Source of the DNA: an uncultured Caryophanales bacterium
GTDB lineage: Bacteria; Bacillota_I; Bacilli_A; RFN20; CAG-826
Reading direction: 5' to 3'
DNA length: 33,892 bases
Assembly: GCA_947302535.1 (NCBI GenBank)
Contig: CAMYVX010000011.1
Location: 1-33,892, forward strand
Below are positions 8,102 through 14,818 of this stretch, in pieces (within the stretch, counting starts at the first letter, position 1; each line of letters starts with the position of its first letter). The notes beneath the pieces were generated by a model. That model saw only the letters and a program-made list of their open reading frames with translations, was not told the origin of the DNA and made no database searches. Position numbers and translations under genes: made by a program.

Positions 8102-9079
8102 ATGGGACTGATTTCTTTTTTAAAAGAAAAATTTCACAAAAAGGAAAAAGATAAAGAGGTTGTTAAATATACTGAAGGCTTAGAAAAATCGAGAAAAAAT
8201 TTCTCTAATCGTTTACATAATTTATCTCGTCGTTATCAAAGTGTGAATCAAGAATATTTTGAAGAGCTTGAACAGATTTTAATTGAAAGCGATATTGGTA
8301 TTAATCTAGTTTTGCGTATTATCGATGAAGTTCTTGAAATAAGCAAAAAAGAAAACATTAAAGATCCAGAAAAGATTAACGAAGTTCTCGTTGATAGAAT
8401 GTTTATTGGCTATGCCGAAAAAGGTGATGTTGTTAACGAACTTTCCTTCAAAGAAGGAACTCCTACAGTGGTGTTAGTTGTTGGAGTTAATGGAGTAGGA
8501 AAAACAACCACAATTGCAAAACTTGCTTACCGCTATAAACAAAAAGGAAAAAGAGTTTTGTTGGTGGCCGGTGATACTTTTAGAGCGGGTGCAACTGAAC
8601 AATTGAAAGTTTGGGCTGATAGACTAAACATTGATATTGTTGTCGGTAAGAACGAACAAGATCCTGCTTCTGTTGCTTATGATGGTGTCTATAAAGGGGC
8701 CAGAGAAGGTTACGATTTATTAATTGTTGATACTGCTGGAAGATTACAAACAAAAGCTAACTTAATGGCGGAGTTATCAAAGATAAAACGTGTTATTGGT
8801 AAAGAAATTGAAGGGGCTCCTCAAGAGACTTTCCTTATCATTGATGCTACAACAGGGCAAAATGGTGTAGTACAAGCTAAAGCATTCTCGGAAGTCACTA
8901 ATCTTACTGGTGTTATTGTTACAAAGATGGATGGCACTAGTAAAGGTGGTATCATTCTCGCTATTCGTGATGAATTAGGCGTTCCTGTTCGTTTTATTGG
9001 TTTAGGCGAGAAGATGGAAGATCTCACCGAATTTGATTTAGATAAATATCTTTATGGTTTATGTGTTGAGGAAGAATAA
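8102..9079 (+). CDS. ftsY: signal recognition particle receptor FtsY
   Basis: FtsY is the membrane-associated SRP GTPase receptor that pairs with Ffh to deliver ribosomes to the SecYEG translocon. The 325-residue protein has a short Lys-rich N-terminus instead of a long acidic A domain, typical of Gram-positive FtsY. It is followed by the helical N domain and the G domain: GVNGVGKTTTIAKLA near residue 127, GDTFRAGATEQL, VDTAGRLQTKANLM and TKMDGTSKGG. AAAGGAG at 8086-8092, inside the end of rnc, gives a good Shine-Dalgarno nine bases before the ATG. The smc gene that commonly lies between rnc and ftsY is absent. Confidence 0.97.
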   Translation: MGLISFLKEKFHKKEKDKEVVKYTEGLEKSRKNFSNRLHNLSRRYQSVNQEYFEELEQILIESDIGINLVLRIIDEVLEISKKENIKDPEKINEVLVDRMFIGYAEKGDVVNELSFKEGTPTVVLVVGVNGVGKTTTIAKLAYRYKQKGKRVLLVAGDTFRAGATEQLKVWADRLNIDIVVGKNEQDPASVAYDGVYKGAREGYDLLIVDTAGRLQTKANLMAELSKIKRVIGKEIEGAPQETFLIIDATTGQNGVVQAKAFSEVTNLTGVIVTKMDGTSKGGIILAIRDELGVPVRFIGLGEKMEDLTEFDLDKYLYGLCVEEE

Positions 9080-9396
9080 TGGATAACTTTAAAGAGAATT
9101 TGCGAAATAGAGAACTAGTTAATATTTATTCTTCGTTACTCACCAAAACACAACAAGAGATATTAGAAGACTATTTTTGTTATGATTTATCCTTAGGTGA
9201 GATTGCCTCTAATCGCGATGTTTCTCGCTCCGCAGTTGAGGATGCGATTAAAAAAGGAATGAAGAAAATTGAAGGCTTTGAGCAAGAGTTGAGAATCTAT
9301 GAAAAAAGGCTCAAAGTTTTAGAAATAACTGCAAAAATGCGTTCAAAATCGGAAAATCTTGAAGAAATTGAACAATTGGAAAGGGTGGTAAAATAG
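9079..9396 (+). CDS. ylxM: SRP-associated HTH protein YlxM
   Basis: This 105-residue helix-turn-helix protein matches YlxM in size, position (between ftsY and ffh) and sequence. It has the sigma-70 region 4-like core DYFCYDLSLGEIASNRDVSRSAV at about residues 31-53, followed by a long C-terminal helix. In streptococci YlxM binds SRP RNA and modulates the GTPases of the pathway; whether it also binds DNA is unresolved. Its ATG overlaps the last base of the ftsY stop (TAATG), and ffh begins immediately after its own stop codon, so stoichiometry is probably set by coupling. Confidence 0.9.
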   Translation: MDNFKENLRNRELVNIYSSLLTKTQQEILEDYFCYDLSLGEIASNRDVSRSAVEDAIKKGMKKIEGFEQELRIYEKRLKVLEITAKMRSKSENLEEIEQLERVVK

Positions 9397-10752
9397 ATGG
9401 CTTTTGAATCATTGTCAGACAAATTGCAAGGCATATTTAAGAAGATTCGTGGTCAAGCAAGACTCACTGAAAGCAATATGGAGGATATGCTTAAAGAAAT
9501 CCGTGTTGCTCTTCTTGAAAGCGATGTCAACTATCGCGTTGTCAAAGAATTCACTAATAGCGTTAAAGAAAAAGCACTTGGTCAAGAAGTTCTTTTAAAA
9601 GTGAACCCTTCCCAAATGCTCGTTAAGATTGTCCATGATGAATTAGTAGAACTACTTGGTAGTGATGATAGTGAATTACATTTACAAAACAATAGACCCA
9701 CAGTTATTTTGATGGTTGGTTTACAAGGTTCAGGCAAAACCACAACAACTGGAAAGTTAGCGCATCTACTTAAATACAAGATGCACAAGAAAGTACTTTT
9801 AGCAGCGGCTGACGTCTATCGTCCTGCGGCTATTGATCAATTAAATACTTTAGCTAAATCTGTAGGTGTTGACATAGTCAATATGGGTACATCTGTCTCT
9901 CCTGTTAAGATTAGTGAAGTTGCTAGACAAAAAGCTTTTGATGAACATTATGATGTTTTAATTATTGATACTGCTGGTCGTTTACAGATTGATGAAGCCT
10001 TAATGGATGAACTTAATCAAATAAAAGATAAAGTTTCTCCTGATGAAATTCTCCTGTTGGTGGATGCGATGGCTGGTCAAGATGCAGTCAATGTCGCTAA
10101 TGCTTTTAATGATAAACTCGCCCTTACTGGTATTGTCATGTCTAAGTTAGATGGTGATGCTCGTGGTGGTGCGGCTTTATCAATTAAACATATGACTGGT
10201 GTCCCAATTAAGTTCTCTGGTGTTGGTGAAAAGATTACCGATTTAGATATTTTCCATCCTGACCGTATGGCGGACCGTATTCTTGGTATGGGTGACGTAG
10301 TCACTTTGGTAGAAAAAGTCCAAGAAGAGATGGATGAAAAAGAGGCAAGAAAGTCTGTTAATAAGATGATGTCTGGCCGCTTCGACTTAGAAGATATGAT
10401 TGAACAAATGCGTAAAGTGCAAAAGATGGGTTCTTTAGGTGGTTTACTTAAACTTATTCCTGGTATGCCAAGAATTTCCGAAGAACAACAAGCTGCTGGA
10501 GAAAAGGAAATGAGAAACTTTGAAACAATTGTCAATTCCATGACTCCAGAAGAAAGACATAATCCTGATATTTTAAAATATTCACGTAAACAAAGAATCT
10601 CCAATGGTTCCGGTAAATCACTTGCCGATATTAATAGAATGCTCAAAAAGTTTGAACAGATGAAACAAATGATGAAACAGATGGAGCAATATCGTAAAAG
10701 TGGAAAAATGCCCCCTGGTGGATTAGGAGGCATGGGTTTTCCTGGAATGTAA
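9397..10752 (+). CDS. ffh: signal recognition particle protein Ffh
   Basis: Ffh binds signal sequences of nascent proteins and the 4.5S/scRNA, then docks with FtsY. The 451-residue protein has an N domain, a G domain with GLQGSGKTTTTGKLA (about residues 107-121), DVYRPAAIDQL, DTAGRLQIDEALM and SKLDGDARGGAALS. The Met-rich M domain spans about residues 325-451, with KMMSGRFDLEDM, the RNA-binding SNGSGKSLADINRML segment, and a GM-rich tail. It starts directly after the ylxM stop. The 3' end is only two bases from the stop of convergent trmD, and a hairpin near 10708-10733 in its coding sequence probably serves as terminator for the opposing operon. Confidence 0.97.
   Translation: MAFESLSDKLQGIFKKIRGQARLTESNMEDMLKEIRVALLESDVNYRVVKEFTNSVKEKALGQEVLLKVNPSQMLVKIVHDELVELLGSDDSELHLQNNRPTVILMVGLQGSGKTTTTGKLAHLLKYKMHKKVLLAAADVYRPAAIDQLNTLAKSVGVDIVNMGTSVSPVKISEVARQKAFDEHYDVLIIDTAGRLQIDEALMDELNQIKDKVSPDEILLLVDAMAGQDAVNVANAFNDKLALTGIVMSKLDGDARGGAALSIKHMTGVPIKFSGVGEKITDLDIFHPDRMADRILGMGDVVTLVEKVQEEMDEKEARKSVNKMMSGRFDLEDMIEQMRKVQKMGSLGGLLKLIPGMPRISEEQQAAGEKEMRNFETIVNSMTPEERHNPDILKYSRKQRISNGSGKSLADINRMLKKFEQMKQMMKQMEQYRKSGKMPPGGLGGMGFPGM
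10703..10733 (-). terminator. trmD-operon terminator inside ffh
   Basis: On the minus strand the arms ATGCCTCCT and AGGGGGCAT (one mismatch, eight-base loop) are followed by TTTTT (10707-10703). They lie about 20 bases past the trmD stop, within the ffh C-terminal codons. On the plus strand the same hairpin is followed by GGGTTTT, less suited to termination. Confidence 0.6.
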
Positions 10753-10754
10753 TT

Positions 10755-11528
10755 TTATTTCATAAACTTCTTCCCTTTATTAATAGCGGTGGTTTCCCAA
10801 GAAGGTGTTTCTTTGCTATCTAATTCTTGAAGAAGTTTTTTATCTTGTTTACTTAGTGGGTATTTATCAAATAGATCTTTACGATATTCTTTCGTTAAGC
10901 GTAAGGATTCTTTTTTATGATATTTATCAATGGCTTGATGATTACCGCTATAAAGGATATCGGGAACTTTTTGACCATTAAATTCATATGGTTCAGTATA
11001 TTGAGGATATTCTAATAAGCCTTGTTCAAAAGATTCATCAACTAGACTCTCTTGGCTGATTGCTCCTTCTAATAAACGAGTAACACTATCAGAGACAATC
11101 ATAGCGGGTATTTCTCCTCCGGTGAGGATGTAATCACCAATAGAAATCATTTCATCAACATAGGCGTTTATTCTTTCATCAATTCCTTCATAATGACCAC
11201 AAATTAATAGCAAATCTTGGTTATTTTTAGCAAATTCGTGGGCTTTTTGTTGATTATAGATGTTTCCTCTAGGGGTAAATAGAACGACTTTTTGTCCAGG
11301 TGTTTTGTTTGCATTAATAGCATCAACAATAGGCTGGCACTTCATAATTAAACCCGCACCTCCACCAATAGGAGCACTATCAACACGGCCATACTTATCT
11401 TTTGTATAATCACGAATGTTAACAATAGAAAAAGAGACGACCTTCTTGCTAATGGCGCGTTTAATGATGGAATTATTTAAAAAGCCATCAAACATTTCTG
11501 GAAATAAAGTTAAGATTGTAATTCTCAT
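10755..11528 (-). CDS. trmD: tRNA (guanine-37-N1)-methyltransferase TrmD
   Basis: TrmD methylates G37 of tRNAs with a G at position 36, using S-adenosylmethionine, and prevents +1 frameshifting. The 257-residue protein begins with the typical RITILTLFPEMFDGFLNNSII. It carries SAPIGGGAGLIMK (usually GGGAGM), CGHYEGIDERI and SIGDYILTGGEIPAM of the knotted SPOUT fold, and the C-terminal dimer/tRNA domain. The tRNA-Pro(CGG) in this window is a likely substrate, because it has G36 and G37. It overlaps rimM by four bases (ATGA). It is on the minus strand, unlike its orientation relative to ffh in Bacillus. Confidence 0.97.
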   Translation of the reverse strand: MRITILTLFPEMFDGFLNNSIIKRAISKKVVSFSIVNIRDYTKDKYGRVDSAPIGGGAGLIMKCQPIVDAINANKTPGQKVVLFTPRGNIYNQQKAHEFAKNNQDLLLICGHYEGIDERINAYVDEMISIGDYILTGGEIPAMIVSDSVTRLLEGAISQESLVDESFEQGLLEYPQYTEPYEFNGQKVPDILYSGNHQAIDKYHKKESLRLTKEYRKDLFDKYPLSKQDKKLLQELDSKETPSWETTAINKGKKFMK

Positions 11529-12037
11529 AACATGCCGTCGATAAAATGAATATAAATTCTTTTTTCCTTGATATCAACTTTTCTAACAAACTCTTTAACA
11601 AAAGGAATTTGAACATTCTTCTTTTTTGTGCTTTTCATTAATAAATTAATGTGGGCAGGTAATTCCATGACTTCAACGATTTTACCAACAAGGTTTTCAT
11701 TTTCATCATAAACATCTAAATCTAGTAAATCAGAAAAGAAATATTGGCCTTCTTTTAAGTCGTTAGAGTTTTTAACTACTTCTATAGAACACCCTTTAAG
11801 CTTCTCGGCTTCATCAATAGAATTAATGTCGAGGAGTTTGACAAAATCAATATTTCCAGTTTTTCGATAATTGGCAATCTCATGTATTGATCTATTACCT
11901 TCTTTATCGATAATGAAAACTTGATTTCCTTTCTTATAACGGATATCAGCTAAATTAGTTTTTGAATAAACTTTAATGGTTCCATCTAAACCAAATGGCC
12001 CAATAATACAACCTAATAATAAATATTCAACTTCCAT
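11525..12037 (-). CDS. rimM: 16S rRNA processing protein RimM
   Basis: RimM binds uS19 in the 30S head and assists 16S rRNA maturation. The 170-residue protein has the N-terminal RimM barrel beginning LLGCIIGPFGLDGTIKVYS. A C-terminal PRC barrel runs from about residue 95, with YFFSDLLDLDVYDENENLVGKIVEVMELPAHINLLM and the ending IPFVKEFVRKVD. The start is 21 bases downstream of the khpA stop. A palindromic terminator lies in that gap, so rimM-trmD expression depends on read-through or on a promoter I could not find. Its TGA overlaps the trmD ATG. Confidence 0.95.
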   Translation of the reverse strand: MEVEYLLLGCIIGPFGLDGTIKVYSKTNLADIRYKKGNQVFIIDKEGNRSIHEIANYRKTGNIDFVKLLDINSIDEAEKLKGCSIEVVKNSNDLKEGQYFFSDLLDLDVYDENENLVGKIVEVMELPAHINLLMKSTKKKNVQIPFVKEFVRKVDIKEKRIYIHFIDGML

Positions 12038-12046
12038 AAATTATTC

Positions 12047-12070
12047 AAAAAAAGAGGATTAATCCTCTTT
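12047..12070 (-). terminator. palindromic terminator spanning khpA stop codon
   Basis: On the minus strand AAAGAGGA, loop TTAA and TCCTCTTT form a perfect eight-pair stem, followed directly by four more T (seven in a row). The khpA TAA stop is part of the loop region. The plus strand shows the same palindrome with five T. It separates rpsP-khpA from rimM-trmD. Confidence 0.75.
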
Positions 12071-12322
12071 TTCATCTCCAAATGACTCAAAGTTAATATA
12101 GACGCGTTGTCTCGCGCTTTTGCTAGGAATAGCAATAATTTCTCTAATGGCGGCGGCAACAATGCCTCTTCTGCCAATGAGACGAGCTGTATCTGGTCTT
12201 TCAGCGGCAATCAGAATGTGATAGATTTTGCCGTCATCACTCGCATCAACACGCACTAAAACTGATTCAGGTTCTTCAACTAGTGGATCAATAATTGTGT
12301 GAATAAGATGTTCGTAATCCAT
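12059..12322 (-). CDS. khpA: KH-domain RNA-binding protein KhpA
   Basis: KhpA is a small KH-domain RNA chaperone which in streptococci pairs with KhpB (EloR) to influence cell elongation and division. The 87-residue protein starts MDYEHLIHTIIDPLVEEPESV, typical of the YlqC/KhpA family. It contains the KH signature ARLIGRRGIVAAAIREI at about residues 46-62, in which the central GxxG is G-R-R-G. The gene overlaps the rpsP stop by one base, as in the usual rpsP-khpA pair. The stop codon lies inside a terminator hairpin. The family call is secure; a physiological role here is inferred. Confidence 0.93.
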   Translation of the reverse strand: MDYEHLIHTIIDPLVEEPESVLVRVDASDDGKIYHILIAAERPDTARLIGRRGIVAAAIREIIAIPSKSARQRVYINFESFGDEKED

Positions 12323-12600
12323 TATTTCTTTTCGCTTTTCTTACTTGCGACGTATTTAGCCATGAGGCCTTTACGTGAGAAAATTGCTTTAACTGTATCA
12401 GATGGAGTGGCACCCGATTGAAGCCATTTAAGAGCTAACTCTTCATCGATAACGGCGCTTTCAACACCTTTATCTGGATCAAAGTAACCAATTTGTTCAA
12501 TGTATCTTCCATCTCTAGCATAACGGCTATCAGCGGCAACGATACGATAGAATGGATCCTTATGACGTCCAATTCTTGTTAATCTAATTTTAACTGCCAT
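12322..12600 (-). CDS. rpsP: 30S ribosomal protein bS16
   Basis: bS16 is an early-binding 30S protein needed for assembly of the 16S 5' domain. The 92-residue protein begins VKIRLTRIGRHKDPFYRIVAADSR, the family signature, and continues GRYIEQIGYFDP and KWLQSGATPSDTVKAIFSRKGLM. AGGAGG at 12614-12609 precedes the ATG by eight bases. It is the first gene of a minus-strand operon with its own consensus promoter. The promoter leaves a leader of only about 20 bases, too short for an autoregulatory structure. Confidence 0.98.
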   Translation of the reverse strand: MAVKIRLTRIGRHKDPFYRIVAADSRYARDGRYIEQIGYFDPDKGVESAVIDEELALKWLQSGATPSDTVKAIFSRKGLMAKYVASKKSEKK

Positions 12601-12626
12601 TTCATTTTCCTCCTAAGAGCATATAT

Positions 12627-12655
12627 ATAATATAGATATAGAAACAAAGTGTCAA
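12627..12655 (-). promoter_or_regulatory. rpsP operon promoter
   Basis: On the minus strand TTGACA (12655-12650), 17 bases and TATTAT (12632-12627) form a near-perfect promoter. It is back-to-back with the rplS promoter; the two -35 boxes are 42 bases apart. Confidence 0.88.
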
Positions 12656-12697
12656 GTATTTTTGCTTTACACCTCATTAATTATTGAAAAGTTCTTG

Positions 12698-12726
12698 TTG
12701 CAATTAAAATCAATCATTGATATTAT
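12698..12726 (+). promoter_or_regulatory. rplS promoter
   Basis: TTGCAA (12698-12703), 17 bases and TATTAT (12721-12726), with TG one base before the -10, form a strong extended -10 promoter. Predicted start is near 12733. Confidence 0.85.
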
Positions 12727-12732
12727 ATCAAA

Positions 12733-12803
12733 GCGTGTTTGACACGATACGGGTGTTCCGCTGTCGAAAATGAGAATGAACATCAAGAGACAACATATGT
12801 TAG
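12733..12803 (+). promoter_or_regulatory. structured rplS mRNA leader (candidate L19 leader)
   Basis: The leader can form CGTGT-TTG-ACACG (12734-12746). Alternatively GACA (12741-12744) pairs with TGTC (12762-12765) around CGG/CCG. The two folds share bases and exclude each other, as expected of a regulated leader. L19 leaders are known upstream of rplS in low-GC Gram-positives; the match was not tested against a covariance model. Confidence 0.45.
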
Positions 12804-12815
12804 GAGGTATTAATT

Positions 12816-13163
12816 GTGAACACAAATTTAATCAATGAAATTAATGCTACACAATTACGTACAGATTTACCTGAATTCTCCTCTGGTGATGAAATCAAAG
12901 TCTCTGTGAGAATTATTGAAGGTAACAAATCACGTATTCAAAACTTCCAAGGCGTCGTTATTGCTCGCCGCGGTGGTAGCGTTAGTGAAACATTCACAGT
13001 TCGTAAGATCTCCAGTGGTATTGGTGTAGAAAGAACTTTCCCACTCCATTCTCCTTCTATAGCCGCGATTACTGTCGTGCGTAGAGGTAAGGTGAGAAGA
13101 AACAAGATTACCTACATCCGTAAACTTTCTGGTAAATCTGCTCGTATTAAAGAAATTCTCTAA
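12816..13163 (+). CDS. rplS: 50S ribosomal protein bL19
   Basis: bL19 sits at the 30S-50S interface. The 115-residue protein matches the family throughout: [53 protein letters not shown] and a C-terminal [14 protein letters not shown]. The start is GTG at 12816, supported by TAGGAGG seven to eight bases upstream. It stands as a single-gene unit with its own promoter, leader and terminator. In Bacillus it would follow trmD in the same direction; here the preceding four genes are inverted. Confidence 0.98.
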   Translation: MNTNLINEINATQLRTDLPEFSSGDEIKVSVRIIEGNKSRIQNFQGVVIARRGGSVSETFTVRKISSGIGVERTFPLHSPSIAAITVVRRGKVRRNKITYIRKLSGKSARIKEIL

Positions 13164-13175
13164 TTACGATGTGAT

Positions 13176-13199
13176 AAAGACCCTTTGTGGGTCTTTTTT
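13176..13199 (+). terminator. Rho-independent terminator after rplS
   Basis: AAAGACCC, loop TTTGT and GGGTCTTT form an eight-pair stem, and the T-run continues to 13199. It lies 12 bases after the rplS stop. Confidence 0.92.
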
Positions 13200-13200
13200 C

Positions 13201-13229
13201 TTGCAATAAAAGTATATTAAACATATATT
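13201..13229 (+). promoter_or_regulatory. lepB promoter
   Basis: TTGCAA (13201-13206), 17 bases and TATATT (13224-13229) form a good promoter. A start seven bases past the -10 would fall at about 13236, the A of the lepB ATG. Confidence 0.72.
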
Positions 13230-13235
13230 ATATAT

Positions 13236-13961
13236 ATGAAAAAGACAGGCAACATGAAATATCTATATCGTTTGTTATGGGCGTTATTTGTTTGTATGAC
13301 CATTCTTTTAGGTATTTTTACAGCTTGTCGATTCTTCCCTAATGATGTTTATAATCGTGTCTATGTTACTGGCAGTTCAATGTATCCAACATTAAACGCA
13401 ACTCCTGGTCGTTGTGACATCGGTTTAATTGATAAATCAGAGGGCGCGATTAATAGTTTTAGACGTTTTGATATTATTATCACTTACTATCCTTGGAGAG
13501 ATTATCATATTGACGGTCATTATAAGACTGGCGATGAATTATTAGATAAAGAACAGCGTTCTTATAAAGTCAAAAGAATAATTGGTTTCCCAGGAGAAAC
13601 AGTCACAATTGAAAAAGACTATAGTATTACTATTTACACCAATAGTGGTGAAAAGCTTGTTTATGATTGTGATCAAAACACAACTGAAGAAACAGAGAAT
13701 CTCCGTCTACCTTATCGTCGAAATATAGAAAAAGGCGGGAAGATTAACGAAAGAGCAAGAACTTATGTTTTAGAAGAAAATAGATATTTTGTGATGGGTG
13801 ATAACTGGGACGTGAGTGATGATTGCTCAAGCAATGGTTCTAATCAAGAGCCTTTATATCGCGAGAATCTTGTTGGACGTTTGACTTGTATTATCGGTAC
13901 CTGCGTTAACAATAATAAAGTTATCAGCGATGAAAAGTATTTCACCCCAATTCCTTATTAA
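13236..13961 (+). CDS. lepB: signal peptidase I
   Basis: This membrane serine protease removes signal peptides from exported proteins. The 241-residue protein has one N-terminal membrane anchor (about residues 10-31), then the catalytic box TGSSMYPTL with Ser48, the Lys box YKVKRIIGFPGE with Lys113, and FVMGDNWDVSDD near residue 186. These are the S26 family motifs, so the enzyme should be active. The start may be ATG 13236, which coincides with the predicted transcription start, or ATG 13254 (residue 7), which has only a weak AGG upstream. The position between rplS and rbgA is common in Firmicutes. The secreted protein at the right edge is a plausible substrate. Confidence 0.93.
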   Translation: MKKTGNMKYLYRLLWALFVCMTILLGIFTACRFFPNDVYNRVYVTGSSMYPTLNATPGRCDIGLIDKSEGAINSFRRFDIIITYYPWRDYHIDGHYKTGDELLDKEQRSYKVKRIIGFPGETVTIEKDYSITIYTNSGEKLVYDCDQNTTEETENLRLPYRRNIEKGGKINERARTYVLEENRYFVMGDNWDVSDDCSSNGSNQEPLYRENLVGRLTCIIGTCVNNNKVISDEKYFTPIPY

Positions 13962-13963
13962 TT

Positions 13964-14818
13964 ATGGCACAACAAATTCATTGGTTTCCGGGCCATATGA
14001 GTAAGGCCTTAAAAAATATAGATGATAAATTAAAAATGGTGGACGTTGTCATCGAACTCCTCGATGCCAGAGCCCCCTTTTCTTCTATCAATGAAGAATT
14101 AGAAAAAAGGACAGTTAACAAAAAGAAGATTATTGTTTTAGCTAAACCAGATTTAGCGGACGAAACCTCAACTAGAATCTATATAGATTTGCTTAAAAAG
14201 AAATATGATAAAGTACTCGCTATTAATTTAACCGACAATAATGCTTTTAAAGCTATCGGAAAAGCCGTCTTGGAATCAGGAAAAGAAAAACAGGCAAAAG
14301 AAATGGCGAAAGGTATGAAACCTCAGCCAATTAGAACGATGATTATTGGTATTCCTAACGTTGGAAAATCTTCTTTAATAAATCGCGTTGCTAAACGTAA
14401 GGCAGCGGGTGTAGAAAATAAACCAGGATTAACTAGAGGGGAGCAATGGATTAAAGTCGATAATAACTTCCTTTTATTAGACACTCCTGGGGTTTTACCT
14501 ATGAATTACGCAGATCGAAAAAAAGCTATTAATTTGGCGTTAATTGGCTCAATTCGCGAGGATATTTTACCAAATGAGGATTTGGTTAACTATTTATTAG
14601 ATTATCTTAGAGTGTATTATCATCATGCTTTATCCACTCGTTTTAATCTCGGCCTTGATGATGATAATATGCTCATCATAAATAAGATTTGTGAACAAAG
14701 AAAACTACTCAATTCGAGTGGGGATTTTGATATCGCTAGAGGGCATAGTTTACTCTTAAAAGAATTTAAAGATGGCAAGCTTGGTCGCTTCTCTTTAGAA
14801 AACGAATTATGCCATTAG
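13964..14818 (+). CDS. rbgA: ribosome biogenesis GTPase RbgA (YlqF)
   Basis: RbgA is a circularly permuted GTPase that acts late in 50S assembly. The 284-residue protein starts QQIHWFPGHMSKALKNI, nearly identical in form to the Bacillus protein. The motifs come in permuted order: G4 as LAKPD at residues 59-63, G1 as GIPNVGKSSLIN near residue 127, G2 as PGLTRGEQW, and G3 as LLDTPGV. The G4 Asn that usually reads the guanine base (NKxD) is Ala60 here, an unusual change. The start is two bases after lepB with no Shine-Dalgarno. The gene overlaps rnhB by ten bases. Confidence 0.95.
   Translation: MAQQIHWFPGHMSKALKNIDDKLKMVDVVIELLDARAPFSSINEELEKRTVNKKKIIVLAKPDLADETSTRIYIDLLKKKYDKVLAINLTDNNAFKAIGKAVLESGKEKQAKEMAKGMKPQPIRTMIIGIPNVGKSSLINRVAKRKAAGVENKPGLTRGEQWIKVDNNFLLLDTPGVLPMNYADRKKAINLALIGSIREDILPNEDLVNYLLDYLRVYYHHALSTRFNLGLDDDNMLIINKICEQRKLLNSSGDFDIARGHSLLLKEFKDGKLGRFSLENELCH

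Noticed and set aside
10077-10733. A 218-codon open frame on the minus strand opposite ffh.
   Set aside because: It is antisense to the conserved G and M domains of Ffh and has a Ser/Leu-rich translation of no recognisable family. It has no ribosome binding site. It is a codon-bias shadow.
12013-12210. A 65-codon minus-strand frame overlapping khpA and rimM.
   Set aside because: It lies in another frame of khpA, a clear KH-domain gene, and has no start signals or homologous features.
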